Assembly: GCA_036927565.1 (NCBI GenBank)
Contig: JAYESD010000009.1
Span: forward strand, 24,209,601-24,273,600
Length of the DNA: 64,000 nt
Direction: 5' to 3'
Origin: Tuctoria greenei
Lineage: Eukaryota > Streptophyta > Magnoliopsida > Poales > Poaceae
The notes beneath the pieces are model-generated. The model saw nothing but the letters and a program-made list of their open reading frames with translations. It had not been told where the DNA came from and ran no database searches. How positions within the stretch are numbered: position 1 is the first letter of the stretch; each line of letters starts with the position of its first letter. Shown piece by piece: positions 1-10,267 of this stretch. Both the position numbers and the translations under genes were made by a program.

Positions 1-1101
1 GTTCAGAAAGATCGGACTAGTCCGTGGTTGTCACCGGACTAGTTCGTTGTGCTGTGTGTAGCAAACCCTAAGTGTCTCGAAATATCGGACTAGTCCGGCT
101 AGGAGTGGACTTGTCCGATTTCGCTACTGGAAATCTTCGGACTAGCCCGATAGTCATCGGACTTGTCTGGACATGTGAAACCCTAAGTGTATAGGATGAC
201 AAGTCCGCACTCGGAGGACTTGTCCGATTCAGATTGGAGGGTATTTCGGACTAGTCCGTGCAAACACCGTACTTGTCCGATTTGGATAAGAAAGAATATC
301 GGACTAGTCTGGTTGTGATCGGACTTGTCCGATTTTGTGTGAATTGTGAAGTGTCTTGAGGACTAGTCCGCACTTGGGAGGACTAGTCCGATTCTAGTAA
401 GAAGGATATCGGACTAGTCCGATGGATATCGGACTTGTCCCATTTCGTGCAGAAAGGATATCGGACTAGTCCGGTCTTAGTCGGACTAGTCCGGTCCTGT
501 GTAACTTTGTGCAATGTGTGTGTTAAGTTGTGATTGAGCTCTTGGGATGTGTTTTCTTAACACACTCCATACACAATGATCTACTATTTTTATTCCTTGA
601 GCTCATTTCCACTTTGCTCCTCATTCTTCCTTCTTTTTGGCACTTTGCTCATTTTCCTATTAAAATCTTGCACTCATCTCAACAAAGAGGTTAGGATCCA
701 AATTGCTTGTCATAAATCATCCAAAACCCACAAGGGATTCCTAGATGCACTTTGAATCTCCCCCTTTTTGGTGATTCATGACAACCAATTGAGATTTCAC
801 AAAATATGATAAAAATTGAGACTTTCATAAAGCATGCACATATGGGTCCAAAATACATCAAGTAGTGAAAGCATAGTCCATATGTGCATTATTTATGGTG
901 GGATGCATAACTAAGTGCACTAAAACTTTGAGAATGATATAATTGACATTAATTATCCAATAGCAAGCATATATGTCATTCTAGAGCAAAATCACAGTTT
1001 TCATAAATACTACTCAAAGGATCAAATCATTGCATCACAGAACCATAATTAACATAAGGTCATTGTTAAAACATTACAAGCCACAAAAGAGTTAAAAAAC
1101 A
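1..1101 (-). mobile_element. 3' end of a SIRE/Maximus-like Ty1-copia element, cut by the window edge
   Basis: Bases 1-755 match bases 9,050-9,805 (the 3' LTR of element A) almost base for base, and 756-1,101 match the adjoining internal DNA of A (9,806-10,151). The LTR part carries about 18 GGACTAGTCC or GGACTTGTCC boxes in its first 510 bases. The minus-strand polypurine tract (757-769) lies just inside the LTR end. Similarity stops abruptly at 1,101, so the rest of the internal region was deleted or never inserted. From about 510 to 1,101 I see only two differences from the copy in A; most differences lie in the box-rich half and many are C/T or G/A changes. Confidence 0.85.
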
Positions 1102-1689
1102 ATTGTGGTGCGCCAAGAAGAACGAAAAAAATTTCGTGGGCGTGGAGAATTTGACGCTAGCCTTGCCCTTGTGCACGCATGCAATCGTGATTAATTACAT
1201 GTCATGTTGCATCGATTCCTGCACATGGTGCGTGTAGCTAGAGGGGTAGACTTCTTCGGACAACTTGCTCGCTTCTTAATTCATCTTTGTTGCCATGCAT
1301 GGAGATCAAAATCTAAAAGCAATCACCTGCTAGCTAGTGGGACATTCCAAAAAAAAAACAGGAACAAAAATATGAATCGCCAAATGTATATGTGCTAATG
1401 CAAATGATATGCAAATACAAAACACCCAAGTCCACGAAAGGACGATGGCAAACAATCATTATTCTGTAACATTAATCACAATGAAATGATAACATGTAGT
1501 ATATACTACTACTAAAAATAAACATGTGCCGACTACAAATGAAAAAAATGAGTGAAAGAACACAAAAAGGAGAAATGCAGTCTAAACCACAATCTCAATG
1601 GAGTTTCAACACAGAGTCGTCGATTATCGCAACACAATGAATTATTGGCTAGACATTGAACAATAGTTATCTCGCCCCTTTTTTAGGAA
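1102..1689. other. Unassigned DNA
   Basis: No coding region, repeat or known element seen. The 64-codon frame at 1,204-1,398 has no recognisable features. Confidence 0.4.
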
Positions 1690-1838
1690 AGAAGTTATTT
1701 TTCGATACTGCATAGTAGGACGCACTGTTCATGAATAGAAAAGACATTTATCATGAAAATAAAAACAACACCTATATTACAAACAAGAACTACGAAAGCA
1801 CATAGAAAACAAGAAAAAGGAAAACTACAAATACTACT

Positions 1839-2435
1839 CTACTTGGAGTCGGAGGAGATCTCCTCCACCTCCTTCTCAGCCACCACCTCCTCCTCCTTCT
1901 CCGCCGCTGCCCCCGTTGTTGCCGCCTCCTCCGGCAATTGAGTCTGAAGCTTCTGGGCGACAGTCTGCGGAAGTTGTCGGCGGCCCTCCACCCCAACCAC
2001 CTCCCCGATCATCTCATAGAGGACGTTGAGACGATCGGCCACAAACCCTAACCCAAAGGAGTAATGGCCAGTGGTATCCATGCTGGTGCAGACGGGAAGT
2101 TTCCCAAGATCCAGACGGTCACACGAGCGAGATGTATCAGAAAATAAATCCCGCGCCAATTTGTCGAGCATTTTTGCGCGCCCGACGGTGGCGGAAAGGT
2201 GCTCGGTGGCCTCCTTCATGCACCGATCGAGTTCATCAAGGCGGTGTTTGACGAGGCGGACAGTCTCTTGAACCCAAGCGGGATGAGGAGGTGTAGGTGC
2301 CATAGGCGGAGAAGGGGACAGAGGAGGTGCGAGCGCAGCCTCCAGTTCCACCAGCATTGATTGCGACGGAAACAGAGGAGAAGGAGGTTTGGAGGACGTC
2401 GATGGCCTGGAGCGCTTGGGTGCGGGGTTACCCAT
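1839..2435 (-). CDS. P1: small protein of unknown function, member of a three-copy local family
   Basis: This is an open frame of 198 codons starting with ATG. I do not recognise the family. Visible parts in order: a basic N-terminus (PKRSRPS, possibly a nuclear localisation signal), a Pro/Ser-rich stretch to about residue 50, a charged helical stretch (about 55-100, ETVRLVKHRLDELD), a conserved core (about 100-160, with TSRSC and GHYSFGLG), and an acidic Glu-rich tail. Residue patterns, 5' and 3' flanks and a TATA-like box are shared with P2 (32,525-33,166), and core and tail with broken P3 (36,761-37,183). Conservation of the frame between P1 and P2, despite many base changes, argues that it is or was coding. 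No transmembrane segment or known catalytic motif is visible. Expression is not shown. Confidence 0.6.
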   Translation of the reverse strand: MGNPAPKRSRPSTSSKPPSPLFPSQSMLVELEAALAPPLSPSPPMAPTPPHPAWVQETVRLVKHRLDELDRCMKEATEHLSATVGRAKMLDKLARDLFSDTSRSCDRLDLGKLPVCTSMDTTGHYSFGLGFVADRLNVLYEMIGEVVGVEGRRQLPQTVAQKLQTQLPEEAATTGAAAEKEEEVVAEKEVEEISSDSK

Positions 2436-2564
2436 TTGTGCGGCAACAGAGGTGCAGAGAAAAAGCGAGAGTGGTCGACGATGCTGCGGCGGTTTTGAAG
2501 CAAGAGAAGATTGGAGGCTACGATCGATGGAGTGGTGTGACGGAGACGCAAGAGGATGGGTGTG

Positions 2565-2573
2565 CCTTTATTG
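2565..2573 (-). promoter_or_regulatory. TATA-like box upstream of P1
   Basis: CAATAAAGG on the minus strand, about 130 bases upstream of the P1 ATG. P2 has CTATAAAGG at almost the same distance, so the position is conserved and the P1 box differs by one base from a good TATA box. Confidence 0.45.
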
Positions 2574-2616
2574 TGGGACATCGTCTAAGCGCGCGAGTGG
2601 AGATGATCAGACTCTT

Positions 2617-2852
2617 CAAAAACTGCCCTTTCAAACCGGTGGGTGGGTTGGAGTTAATCCAAATCGTAGTTTGCCTCCTTTAGGTTATCACAACGGCTCG
2701 AAGCGTCCCATCTCGGCTGCATAGGCAATTTTTTAATTTGACACGCAAAGGGTCCAGGGTATGCAGTGGCCCACCTGGCATACTTTGTAGGTCCGCCCGG
2801 CGGTGTTTCAGTTTTTCAGTTCCACTTTTTAAGTTTGACACGCAAAGGGCCC
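2617..2852 (-). repeat. Conserved upstream module of the P genes
   Basis: Read on the minus strand it holds two copies of a box like CCCTTTGCGTGTCAAATT (about 2,826-2,850 and 2,733-2,755). Next comes a stretch resembling GGGACACGTCGAGCCGTTGC and a degenerate AAACCGCGGTTT palindrome. The same order is found upstream of P2 and in the three tandem units at 44,729-48,131. Its role is unknown; its position suggests a promoter-proximal element or an older repeat from which the promoters descend. Confidence 0.6.
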
Positions 2853-3120
2853 ACCAGCCCAAGGTATATGCAATGTTTCAATTTTTTTCAGTTGAAGGAT
2901 CGTCATATTTGAGGCTCGTTGATCATGTTTGTGGTGTAGCAAGAATGGACAAGTAACATGCACTTGAAAACCTCGCGATCATGTTTGATGACAACATTAT
3001 TACGTGTTTTCTCTGTTTTTTGTTGAAACATCATCATATATAGTTTGAGGCTCGTTGACCATGTTTGGGGCGTGACAACTAACATGTTATATATAGTTTT
3101 CTATTTTTTTAGAGAGATCG

Positions 3121-3123
<3 letters not shown>

Positions 3124-3181
<58 letters not shown>
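3124..3181. repeat. (AT)n microsatellite
   Basis: About 29 uninterrupted AT units inside the satellite block. Confidence 0.95.
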
Positions 3182-3184
<3 letters not shown>

Positions 3185-3313
3185 TGAGGCTCATTGATCA
3201 TATGTTTGGGGCGTAGCGTAGCATGCATGGACAACTATAACATGCTTGTGAGAGTGTCGATGATCATATATGATGACGTTACGCGTGTTTTTTCTCTTTT
3301 TGTTGAAAGATCG

Positions 3314-3315
<2 letters not shown>

Positions 3316-3366
<51 letters not shown>
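3316..3366. repeat. (AT)n microsatellite
   Basis: About 25 AT units, at the equivalent position in the next satellite unit (after GAAAGATCGTC), so expansion happened at the same site in two neighbouring units. Confidence 0.95.
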
Positions 3367-3367
<1 letters not shown>

Positions 3368-3427
3368 TCCCCCCATCTCCATGAACTTGTCGCTTTGTAG
3401 TTCATTTTTTAACTACAAAACGACAAG
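3367..3427. mobile_element. Truncated Stowaway-like MITE
   Basis: Begins with CTCCCCCCATCTCC after a TA and folds back (CTTGTCG(C/T)TTTGTAGTT against AACTACAAAACGACAAG), but the right terminal repeat is missing. Confidence 0.45.
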
Positions 3428-3493
3428 TTTGAGGCCCGTTGATCATATGTTCGAGGAGTAGCATATATATATGCATGGACAACTATAACATTA

Positions 3494-3538
3494 GGCAATG
3501 ACTAGTATGCAATCTGACTTATGGTGTAATCATGCAAT
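3494..3538. mobile_element. Mutator-like MITE, left part (split by element B)
   Basis: Starts GGCAATGACTAGTATGCAAT, which pairs with the right end at 24,533-24,555. It is flanked by a 9-bp direct repeat ATAACATTA at 3,485-3,493 and 24,556-24,564, the target-duplication length of Mutator-like elements. Together with 24,377-24,555 it makes a fold-back element of about 224 bp. Confidence 0.8.
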
Positions 3539-5210
3539 TGTTGACGGCTCCTAAGATATACTAACAAATCATAACCGGTAACGGCGCCAGAAATGATTGT
3601 TGGTATTTCTTATGCACCATTAACTAAACATCTCCAACTGATGTGTCAAAAATGCTTGTTAATGGTTCTATTGGATCACGGAGTGAATTCCGCAAGCGCA
3701 CAGAAATATCATTGTAGCATTCCCCTTAAGAGTATTCCCAAGGGTGTCATTTATTTGATCCCAAAGGAAGGCAGTGAAGAGATATAACATTCATCAAGTG
3801 GAAAGGGTAGAAAGGTCTAGGTAAGAATCTAGTAAGGATGAATAAAATAATAGTGGAGTTAGTGTGACACACACAAAAGATTTCAAGTCTAAGGGGGGTA
3901 AGAGAATCCTAGAGGTTAGTTAAGGTTGAGAATTATGGAGGTACTCCTAATATGCTCTATTATACATATACATAGCCTAAACTAATTATCCATAAGCTAG
4001 ATCAATAGTGAATACTTATGCTATGTGGTTCAACACATCGGGCACAGGCTTACCCCTAGCAATACTAGGGCGACTCCCGCCAAGAGCCTGTGGCATAGCC
4101 GAACGTGGAGGATTACAAAGGACAGATAGGGTTGTCACCACCTACTGCCTACCACTTCAATCCGTGGGTCTACGAGACATCCAATGCTACTTAGTTATCC
4201 TAGCACCATGCTAGCATATTAAGTAATTACCTTAAGAGCCTAGGCACAAGCCATCCTAAGGCGATGAATTGAATCATCATTGAACCAATGTTCATACACA
4301 ACATAATTATCCATACTAATCTAGTTATGTTATAATTAACTAGACTATAGTGGGGGTCCATACGATCTATGATAATAAGATATGTTCATGATGAAACAGT
4401 GATAGAAGCTATACCTTCCACATACATGGACTCCACAATCAAACAAGAAATGCTTTACCCAAGTATATGCATAAGTAGAGACTAAAGATACTATCTTTAT
4501 TATGCATAAAGTCACAAATACAAGAAAGAATACATGAGCCATACCTTTCCAAATGTAGGATTGGGAAGAGAGAGACTCCTTACTCCTTTCCCAATTTGGA
4601 CTTGGGACTAGAGACTCTCCTCTCTACAACCTAACTCCTCTAAGACTATGGATGATAGTGTATACAATAGAGATGAAGCTCAAGTGGTTTGTGTTGAAGT
4701 GAGGGGTAGGGGGTCCATTTTATACTAGTGTTGAGGTCAGTTCCCACCACCAAAAGTGCGCGAATCAGTCACCATTGACTCCTTCAAGCCAGGAGGAGCC
4801 AACACGCGTCATTTGACCGCGTTTGGCGCCGGGAAGGGGTCAGCCGAACCCCTATTTCAACCGACCTGGTCAGCACTCCAAACGTGGAGTGCTTCCTCCA
4901 GGTGGCTGCCAGGTTGGCCACCTTTATGTATCTGGGTGATACTCCGTTTGATCTCCTCGAATACTTCTGTTTGTGGGCCATTTGATCCATGGGATGCCAC
5001 ATGTCATCGCCTGATTGGCTGGGATGATATTTCATAGGAATGGTCCCTCTACATTTCCTCATTTCCAGCATAAAATGCTGCATACACATATTTCTCCAAG
5101 TCCAAGTGGAATTGGGTTAGATAGAAAGGTGATGTGTGCAAAAAATGACAAATCCTTCACATAATTGAGTTAAATTGACGGATGAAATTGGTATCTAACA
5201 GTCATCAACA
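3539..5210 (-). repeat. 3' LTR of element B
   Basis: Same length as the partner LTR and similar along its whole length. A PBS-like sequence (3,574-3,589) is embedded 35 bases from its inner-type end, see the 59-bp unit at 30,062-30,196. TATA box at 4,718-4,725. Confidence 0.9.
4718..4725 (-). promoter_or_regulatory. LTR TATA box of element B (3' LTR copy)
   Basis: GTATAAAA on the minus strand within CACTAGTATAAAATGG. The same context is found in the 5' LTR near 23,880 and in element C near 31,275, so it is conserved in the family. Confidence 0.6.
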
Positions 5211-5221
5211 AACTCCCCCAA
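5211..5221 (-). other. Polypurine tract of element B
   Basis: Minus-strand TGGGGGAGTT directly abutting the 3' LTR; primes plus-strand DNA synthesis in LTR retrotransposons. The equivalent in element C is at 25,350-25,362. Confidence 0.7.
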
Positions 5222-6278
5222 GCATATATTTTGCTCGCCCCGAGCAAATTCAAGACTTTAGGTTGATGATCAGGAGTTGCTACAATGTCTTATTTTTAAA
5301 AGTATCTAATGCACAACAAGATACTCTACCTAGTATTGCAGAAATTGGCTATGATACTCTACCTTTCTTAAGTTATCATGGGGCTTATGCTTTTTCATAT
5401 TCATGAGTAGTTGAAAGGTAGAATAGCAAATGGAGCAAACATAGCCTAGAAATCAAGTTCCACTTAAATCCCAGATAATTCAATTTAGATATTAAGTACC
5501 TCAATTTGATTCTCTCAATCACTCCTTTGTGGATAGTGGAAATATTTCCTCACCAAAGCATTGTGCCTCTACTATTCCTACTCATTGAATATGGCTTGTA
5601 TGTGGAGCTTGGTAAGGAAAGTAAGTAGGCATATTTGCATCACATATATTGCTAAGTCAAAAGAGTAAGCCTTAGGAGAATTCAAATCAAAACTTTTTGT
5701 TTCAAGACTAGTGCATGTGTGATGGAGTGGAAGTGGATGTGGATACTTGAGACAACTCTTTTTTGGTATAATCTCTCTTTATTTTGCAGGGATGAAACAT
5801 GGCTACTTTTCTTTTCTCTCTTTTTTTTTTCTCATGCTTATGATGTCAGCATGCCTTTTTCTCATTTTGTTTTTGTAGCCATGTCTTCTACTACCTTTCT
5901 CTGCAATGAATTTTGAAGAGAGTGCTAAACATGAATAACATGGAGTTTCTCTTTTTGTTGTGGTATGGTGGATCTGATGGACGTTTTTCTTACTTCTAGT
6001 TTAGAAGTATGACATGTGCAAGTGAAGTCTTGAATTCAAAAAGAGTTGAATGATTTCTCACATAGGTCTGTACTCGTTTGACTAGGCTCAATGTGAAAGC
6101 AAACAGAATATGCATAAGGTTTTTCTTATGTATGAACATAATATGGCTTTGGTAGGTATTTCCAATCAATTGAGGGAAACATAAATCTTTTTAGAATTTC
6201 AATGTGTTGTTGCTAATCCTGGGTACCTTGAACATGCTCCTGGAGTGTGTTGTAGATGTCACCCATTCTCACTTCAAG
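5222..6278 (-). other. Non-coding 3' region of element B
   Basis: Similar to 25,363-26,340 in element C. No conserved frame. Contains the thymine-rich stretch near 5,820. Confidence 0.6.
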
Positions 6279-7617
6279 TTATCCCATACATCTAGTGAGG
6301 TCCGTCATTCCTTGGCTATAGTCATGATGACTTCTAGCCAAAAAGGAACGGCATCCTCTCATGGACGTTGGGGACAAGCTGCTAGAGCTTGAAGTGGATA
6401 AGGGTGGATCAATTTGCCATTCTTGCCAAGATGATCCCCCAGTCTCATACGTCGGAGGTTGAGTCACTCCAGGCGCATAATCCGTTGGGTTCTCTTCCTC
6501 TTGGTATTCATGGACCGGAGAGATTATCGGTGGCATGCCTATGGCTGCAGCCCTCGCACGATTCCTTTTTACCCTGCCAGAGATATTACTTCTTCTTGCT
6601 TCCTCAAGGGGAAGAAGATTAATGGTTAGCCTCCTGCATTTGTACAAATGAAAATCCGGATTAGGTAACCGAATTTCATTGACAAAGCCGGGATAGAAAA
6701 ATATCAAGGAGCCATCATGATCATTCTTAAGGTTATGTCCTTGCACTAAATAGTCTTAATCAATTAATTCTCTTTCAGTTTCAATATATTCGAATGAAGA
6801 GTATTTAAGTGCTCCTACCCTATCAGCAATATGAGTAATCAATGAAGTGCATTCAATTGGTCCTGATTTTGAAATGTAATCTAACAATTGTGTCATCATG
6901 GCTTTGACTGGAGTAACTTTTATCTTTTTAGTCATGGCAAACAAAATTTTCAATTCATCATCTCGCACAACCCTAACATCTCCCATAGGGAACCTAGTCA
7001 TAGCCACCCATCTATGCATGAAGTGTAAGGTAGGGTTTTGGATGTGGCTATTCCTGGGATCCCTACATGTGACCTCACTAGTTAGCTCATGCCAAAAACT
7101 TCGTTTGTTAAACTTAGGTGAATTGTCTAAATCTAGCAAACACCGTTTATGGAAGCCTAGGATGCTACCAAATTCTTTCCATATGATGTTGTATTCCTTT
7201 TGAAATAATCTAAAAGTAATACCATAAAATCCTATTCTTAGCGTGCAAAGGAATTGGATAGTGAGAAGGCGTGAACCTTTCTCCTCTATGTGAGCAAAGT
7301 CATCAATTCCAATTGCATGCCAAATGGAATGAAATTCGGAGTCCATACCTATTTTGGAGATCAAATGTGGATCGTAAGCCTTGATGTGGCGGAACTCACG
7401 ATCTTGGAGAACTCTGTGTTTGATCTTCAACTTCGCTTCGTATGTCGAGGTCGTTGTCATGAAGAAGTTGGTGTGGGTTGCTTCTCTCTTCCATGGGAGT
7501 GTCCTCACACACACTTCTCCTCCTTGGGCTTGTACCCATGGAAGAGAGGCGTGCACTAGAACCTTCACCATGGCTTGAGCTTGCAGCCCCCTTCCTCTTT
7601 CCGAACAACCTCTTCAT
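6279..7617 (-). pseudogene. Athila-type 3' ORF (env-position ORF), broken
   Basis: About 445 codons on the minus strand between the missing pol and the 3' LTR, the place of the Athila ORF in this lineage. The start at 7,617 gives a basic N-terminus (MKRLFGKRKG). A frameshift near 7,440 moves the reading into the main frame (to 6,756). An in-frame TAA at 6,756-6,758 interrupts it, and the same frame continues to 6,279. The core has FRLFQKEY, LGFHKRC, SFWHELT and MHRWVAMTRFPMGD, which I recognise as typical of Athila-type plant retrotransposon proteins; its function is not established. No clear transmembrane segment is seen. A decayed copy lies at 27,290-28,140. Confidence 0.7.
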
Positions 7618-7882
7618 GTCTTTTTGAGTTCAACAAGCAAGAACAAAACAAGGCAAGAAAAATCCGAAAAGATGCGATATTTGGAAAATAAAACTCTCAT
7701 CAAATTTTCTCCTCTTGAAAGCTTGAGTGTAAAATGCAAATGCAAACAAAAGAAAATCTTTTTGTGGATGGATTTGAGCAAGAGTGTTGCAATGAACAGC
7801 AAGAAAAACAAGGTGAGCTGGAGAGTGACATGGGGAGGTATAAAATGATGTGGTGTGTGAAGAGAAGTGCTCCTCACGGCCA

Positions 7883-7893
7883 CAATTTATAGG
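7883..7893 (-). promoter_or_regulatory. Possible internal promoter (TATA box) of the Athila ORF
   Basis: CCTATAAATTG on the minus strand, about 270 bases upstream of the ORF start. Upstream (7,960-8,010) lies a GGTCGGTCGAACCCC-type sequence that resembles the stretch upstream of the LTR TATA box (4,825-4,880). Suggests a separately transcribed ORF; not proven. Confidence 0.35.
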
Positions 7894-8241
7894 GTGCACC
7901 CTCCAACGGTCACATGGGGTTCAAAATATAGTCGTTGGAGGAAGGGGAGCTAATTTGGCTCCCCTCCATATTCGGCCGACCAGGGGGTTCGACCGACCTG
8001 ACAGGTGCCCCCCCTTGGTTTCCCTTTTGACAAGTGGCTCCCCAACAGCTATAAAGTTAGCATGTTGGTGAAATGCCACATGTGCAGCTCAGAAAAAATT
8101 GTTTTTCAAATAAAAACCTTTTTCAAATCGAATAAAAAAATTTTATTTTGAAAAGAAAGAAAGAAAGATGACAGTTGAGAATATAAGATTCTCACTTGCT
8201 AGGAAAAATCAAATATGCAATGGGAAAATCCAAATGGGGTG

Positions 8242-9805
8242 TGAATGTGTCCTAGAGGGGGGGGGGGTGAATAGGCCTTTTTGAAAATTGTCGGATCCTG
8301 CAACACTTAACAAACAGTTCAAAAACAGAGAAATTGGACTAGTCCGGTAAAGTGCGGACTAGTCCAGTGTATACGGACTAGATTGATTAGGTTTGATTGA
8401 TTAACTTTGTTCTTCAATATATGCAGCGGAAGTATACGATTAAACAAAGTGTCACAAGGTTATGAATCAGGTTATATCACAAATCAAACTTATACTTGAT
8501 ATTTCAACGTAAAGTAATCAAGATAAGTTTGTAACCCTAGATTGATATGGAGTAAGAACAACGAACACAACAGAGAACACGAAATATGTATCCCGTGGTT
8601 CGGTTCTCACAAAGGCAACCTACATCCACGTTGAGGAGCCCACAAAAGGATCGGGTCTTCTCCAACCCTACCCTCGTCGGATTGCCACGAAGGCCAATCC
8701 TCTTCCACTTATCTCAAAGGGGTGAATAACCAAATTCAAGGGGATTTCTCACACGTTGAGAGCTCCCTTGGATTACAACACAAAATACCACAAGGAACAC
8801 ACTCAAAATATTACAATTAAAATGTAGGATTGTGTTAGAGAATCAAACCAAGAGTTCAATGTGGTGTTGAATGTGTCTCTCCAATGAACTAGAGTGAATC
8901 CTCAAAGGATTGATCTTTGTTGCACTTAATTTCGTGGAGAGATGTGGTTTTTGAGGCTCTTGGGAAGTGTGACGGCGCTAGGGTTCGAGAGTTTGTAAAA
9001 TATGGCCGTACAACTCTATTTATATGGGTTTCTAAAAGTAACCGTTAGGATTCAGAAAGATCGGACTAGTCAATGGTGGTCACCGGACTAGTTCGGTGTG
9101 CTGTGTGTAGCAAACCCTAAGTGTCTCGAAATATCAGACTAGTTCGGCTAGGAGTGGACTTGTCCGATTTCGCTACTGGAAATCTTCGGACTAGCCCGAT
9201 AGTCATCGGACTTGTCCGGACATGTGAAACCCTAAGTGTATAGGATGACAAGTCCGCACTCGGAGGACTTGTCCGATTCAGATCGGAGGGTATTTCGGAC
9301 TAGTCCGTGCAAACATCGGACTTGTCCGATTTGGATAAGAAAGAATATCGGACTAGTCTGGTTGTGATCGGACTTGTCCGATTTTGTGTGAATTGTGAAG
9401 TGTTTTGAGGACTAGTCCGCACTGGGGATGACTAGTCCGATTCTAGTAAGAAAGGATATCGGACTAGTCCGATGGATATCAGACTTGTCCGATTTCATGC
9501 AGAAAGGATATCAGACTAGTCTGGTCTTAGTCGGACTAGTCCGGTCCTGTGTAACTTTGTGCAATGTGTGTGTTAAGTTGTGATTGAGCTCTTGGGATGT
9601 GTTTTCTTAACACACTCCATACACAATGATCTACTATTTTTATTCCTTGAGCTCATTTCCACTTTGCTCCTCATTCTTCCTTCTTTTTGGCACTTTGCTC
9701 ATTTTCCTATTAAAATCCTGCACTCATCTCAACAAAGAGGTTAGGATCCAAATTGCTTGTCATAAATCATCCAAAACCCACAAGGGATTCCTAGATGCAC
9801 TTTGA
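8242..9805 (-). repeat. 3' LTR of element A
   Basis: 1,564 bp. Outer end TGAATGTGTCC with a G11 run at 8,257-8,267; inner end next to the PPT. The box-rich part (9,050-9,545) carries about 18 GGACTAGTCC-like palindromes. It includes a 20-bp block with one more box that the 5' LTR lacks but the fragment at 1-755 has. Confidence 0.9.
9016..9024 (-). promoter_or_regulatory. LTR TATA box of element A (3' LTR copy)
   Basis: TATAAATAG on the minus strand, just downstream in reading direction of the palindrome array. The same box is at 19,277-19,285 in the 5' LTR and at 57,429-57,437 in element D, so the array lies directly upstream of the core promoter in all copies. Confidence 0.65.
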
Positions 9806-9806
9806 A

Positions 9807-9820
9807 TCTCCCCCTTTTTG
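9807..9820 (-). other. Polypurine tract of element A
   Basis: Minus-strand CAAAAAGGGGGAGA immediately before the 3' LTR; plus-strand primer site. Confidence 0.75.
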
Positions 9821-10267
9821 GTGATTGATGACAACCAATTGAGATTTCACAAAATATGATAAAAATTGAGACTTTCATAAAGCATGCACATATGGGTCCA
9901 AAATACATCAAGTAGTGAAAGCATAGTCCATATGTGCATTATTTATGGTGGGATGCATAACTAAGTGCACTAAAACTTTGAGAATGATATAATTGACATT
10001 AATTATCCAATAGCAAGCATATATGTCATTCTAGAGCAAAATCACAGTTTTCATAAATACTACTCAAAGGATCAAATCATTGCATCACAGAACCATAATT
10101 AACATAAGGTCATTGTTAAAACATTACAAGCCACAAAAGAGTTAAAAAACAAATCACAGAGCTCTCTCCTCGCAAACTACAGCTAAGCTAAGATTAAGAC
10201 TCCCCCTCAATCTCTCCCCCTTTGGCATCAAGACACCAAAAAGCAGGAGAGGAGGGTCCTAGGGTCT

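Larger units (their letters stand above)
2885..3484. repeat. Degenerate tandem satellite, unit about 125-150 bp
   Basis: The phrase TTTGAGGCTCGTTGATCATG followed by GGGGCGTAGCATGCATGGAC and a TGATGACGTTACGTGTTTTC segment recurs at about 2,910, 3,040, 3,183 and 3,428. Further units occur at 24,565-24,687 and 34,080-34,262. The right-hand unit at 24,565 was contiguous with this block before elements B and A inserted. Confidence 0.65.

Noticed and set aside
1204..1398. 64-codon frame
   Set aside because: No homology pattern, no paralog and no promoter seen.
9050..9545. CRISPR-like or integron-like array in the LTR because of repeated palindromes
   Set aside because: Spacing is irregular, the boxes are only 10-12 bp and the context is a plant LTR with PBS, gag and pol; no cas genes or spacers.
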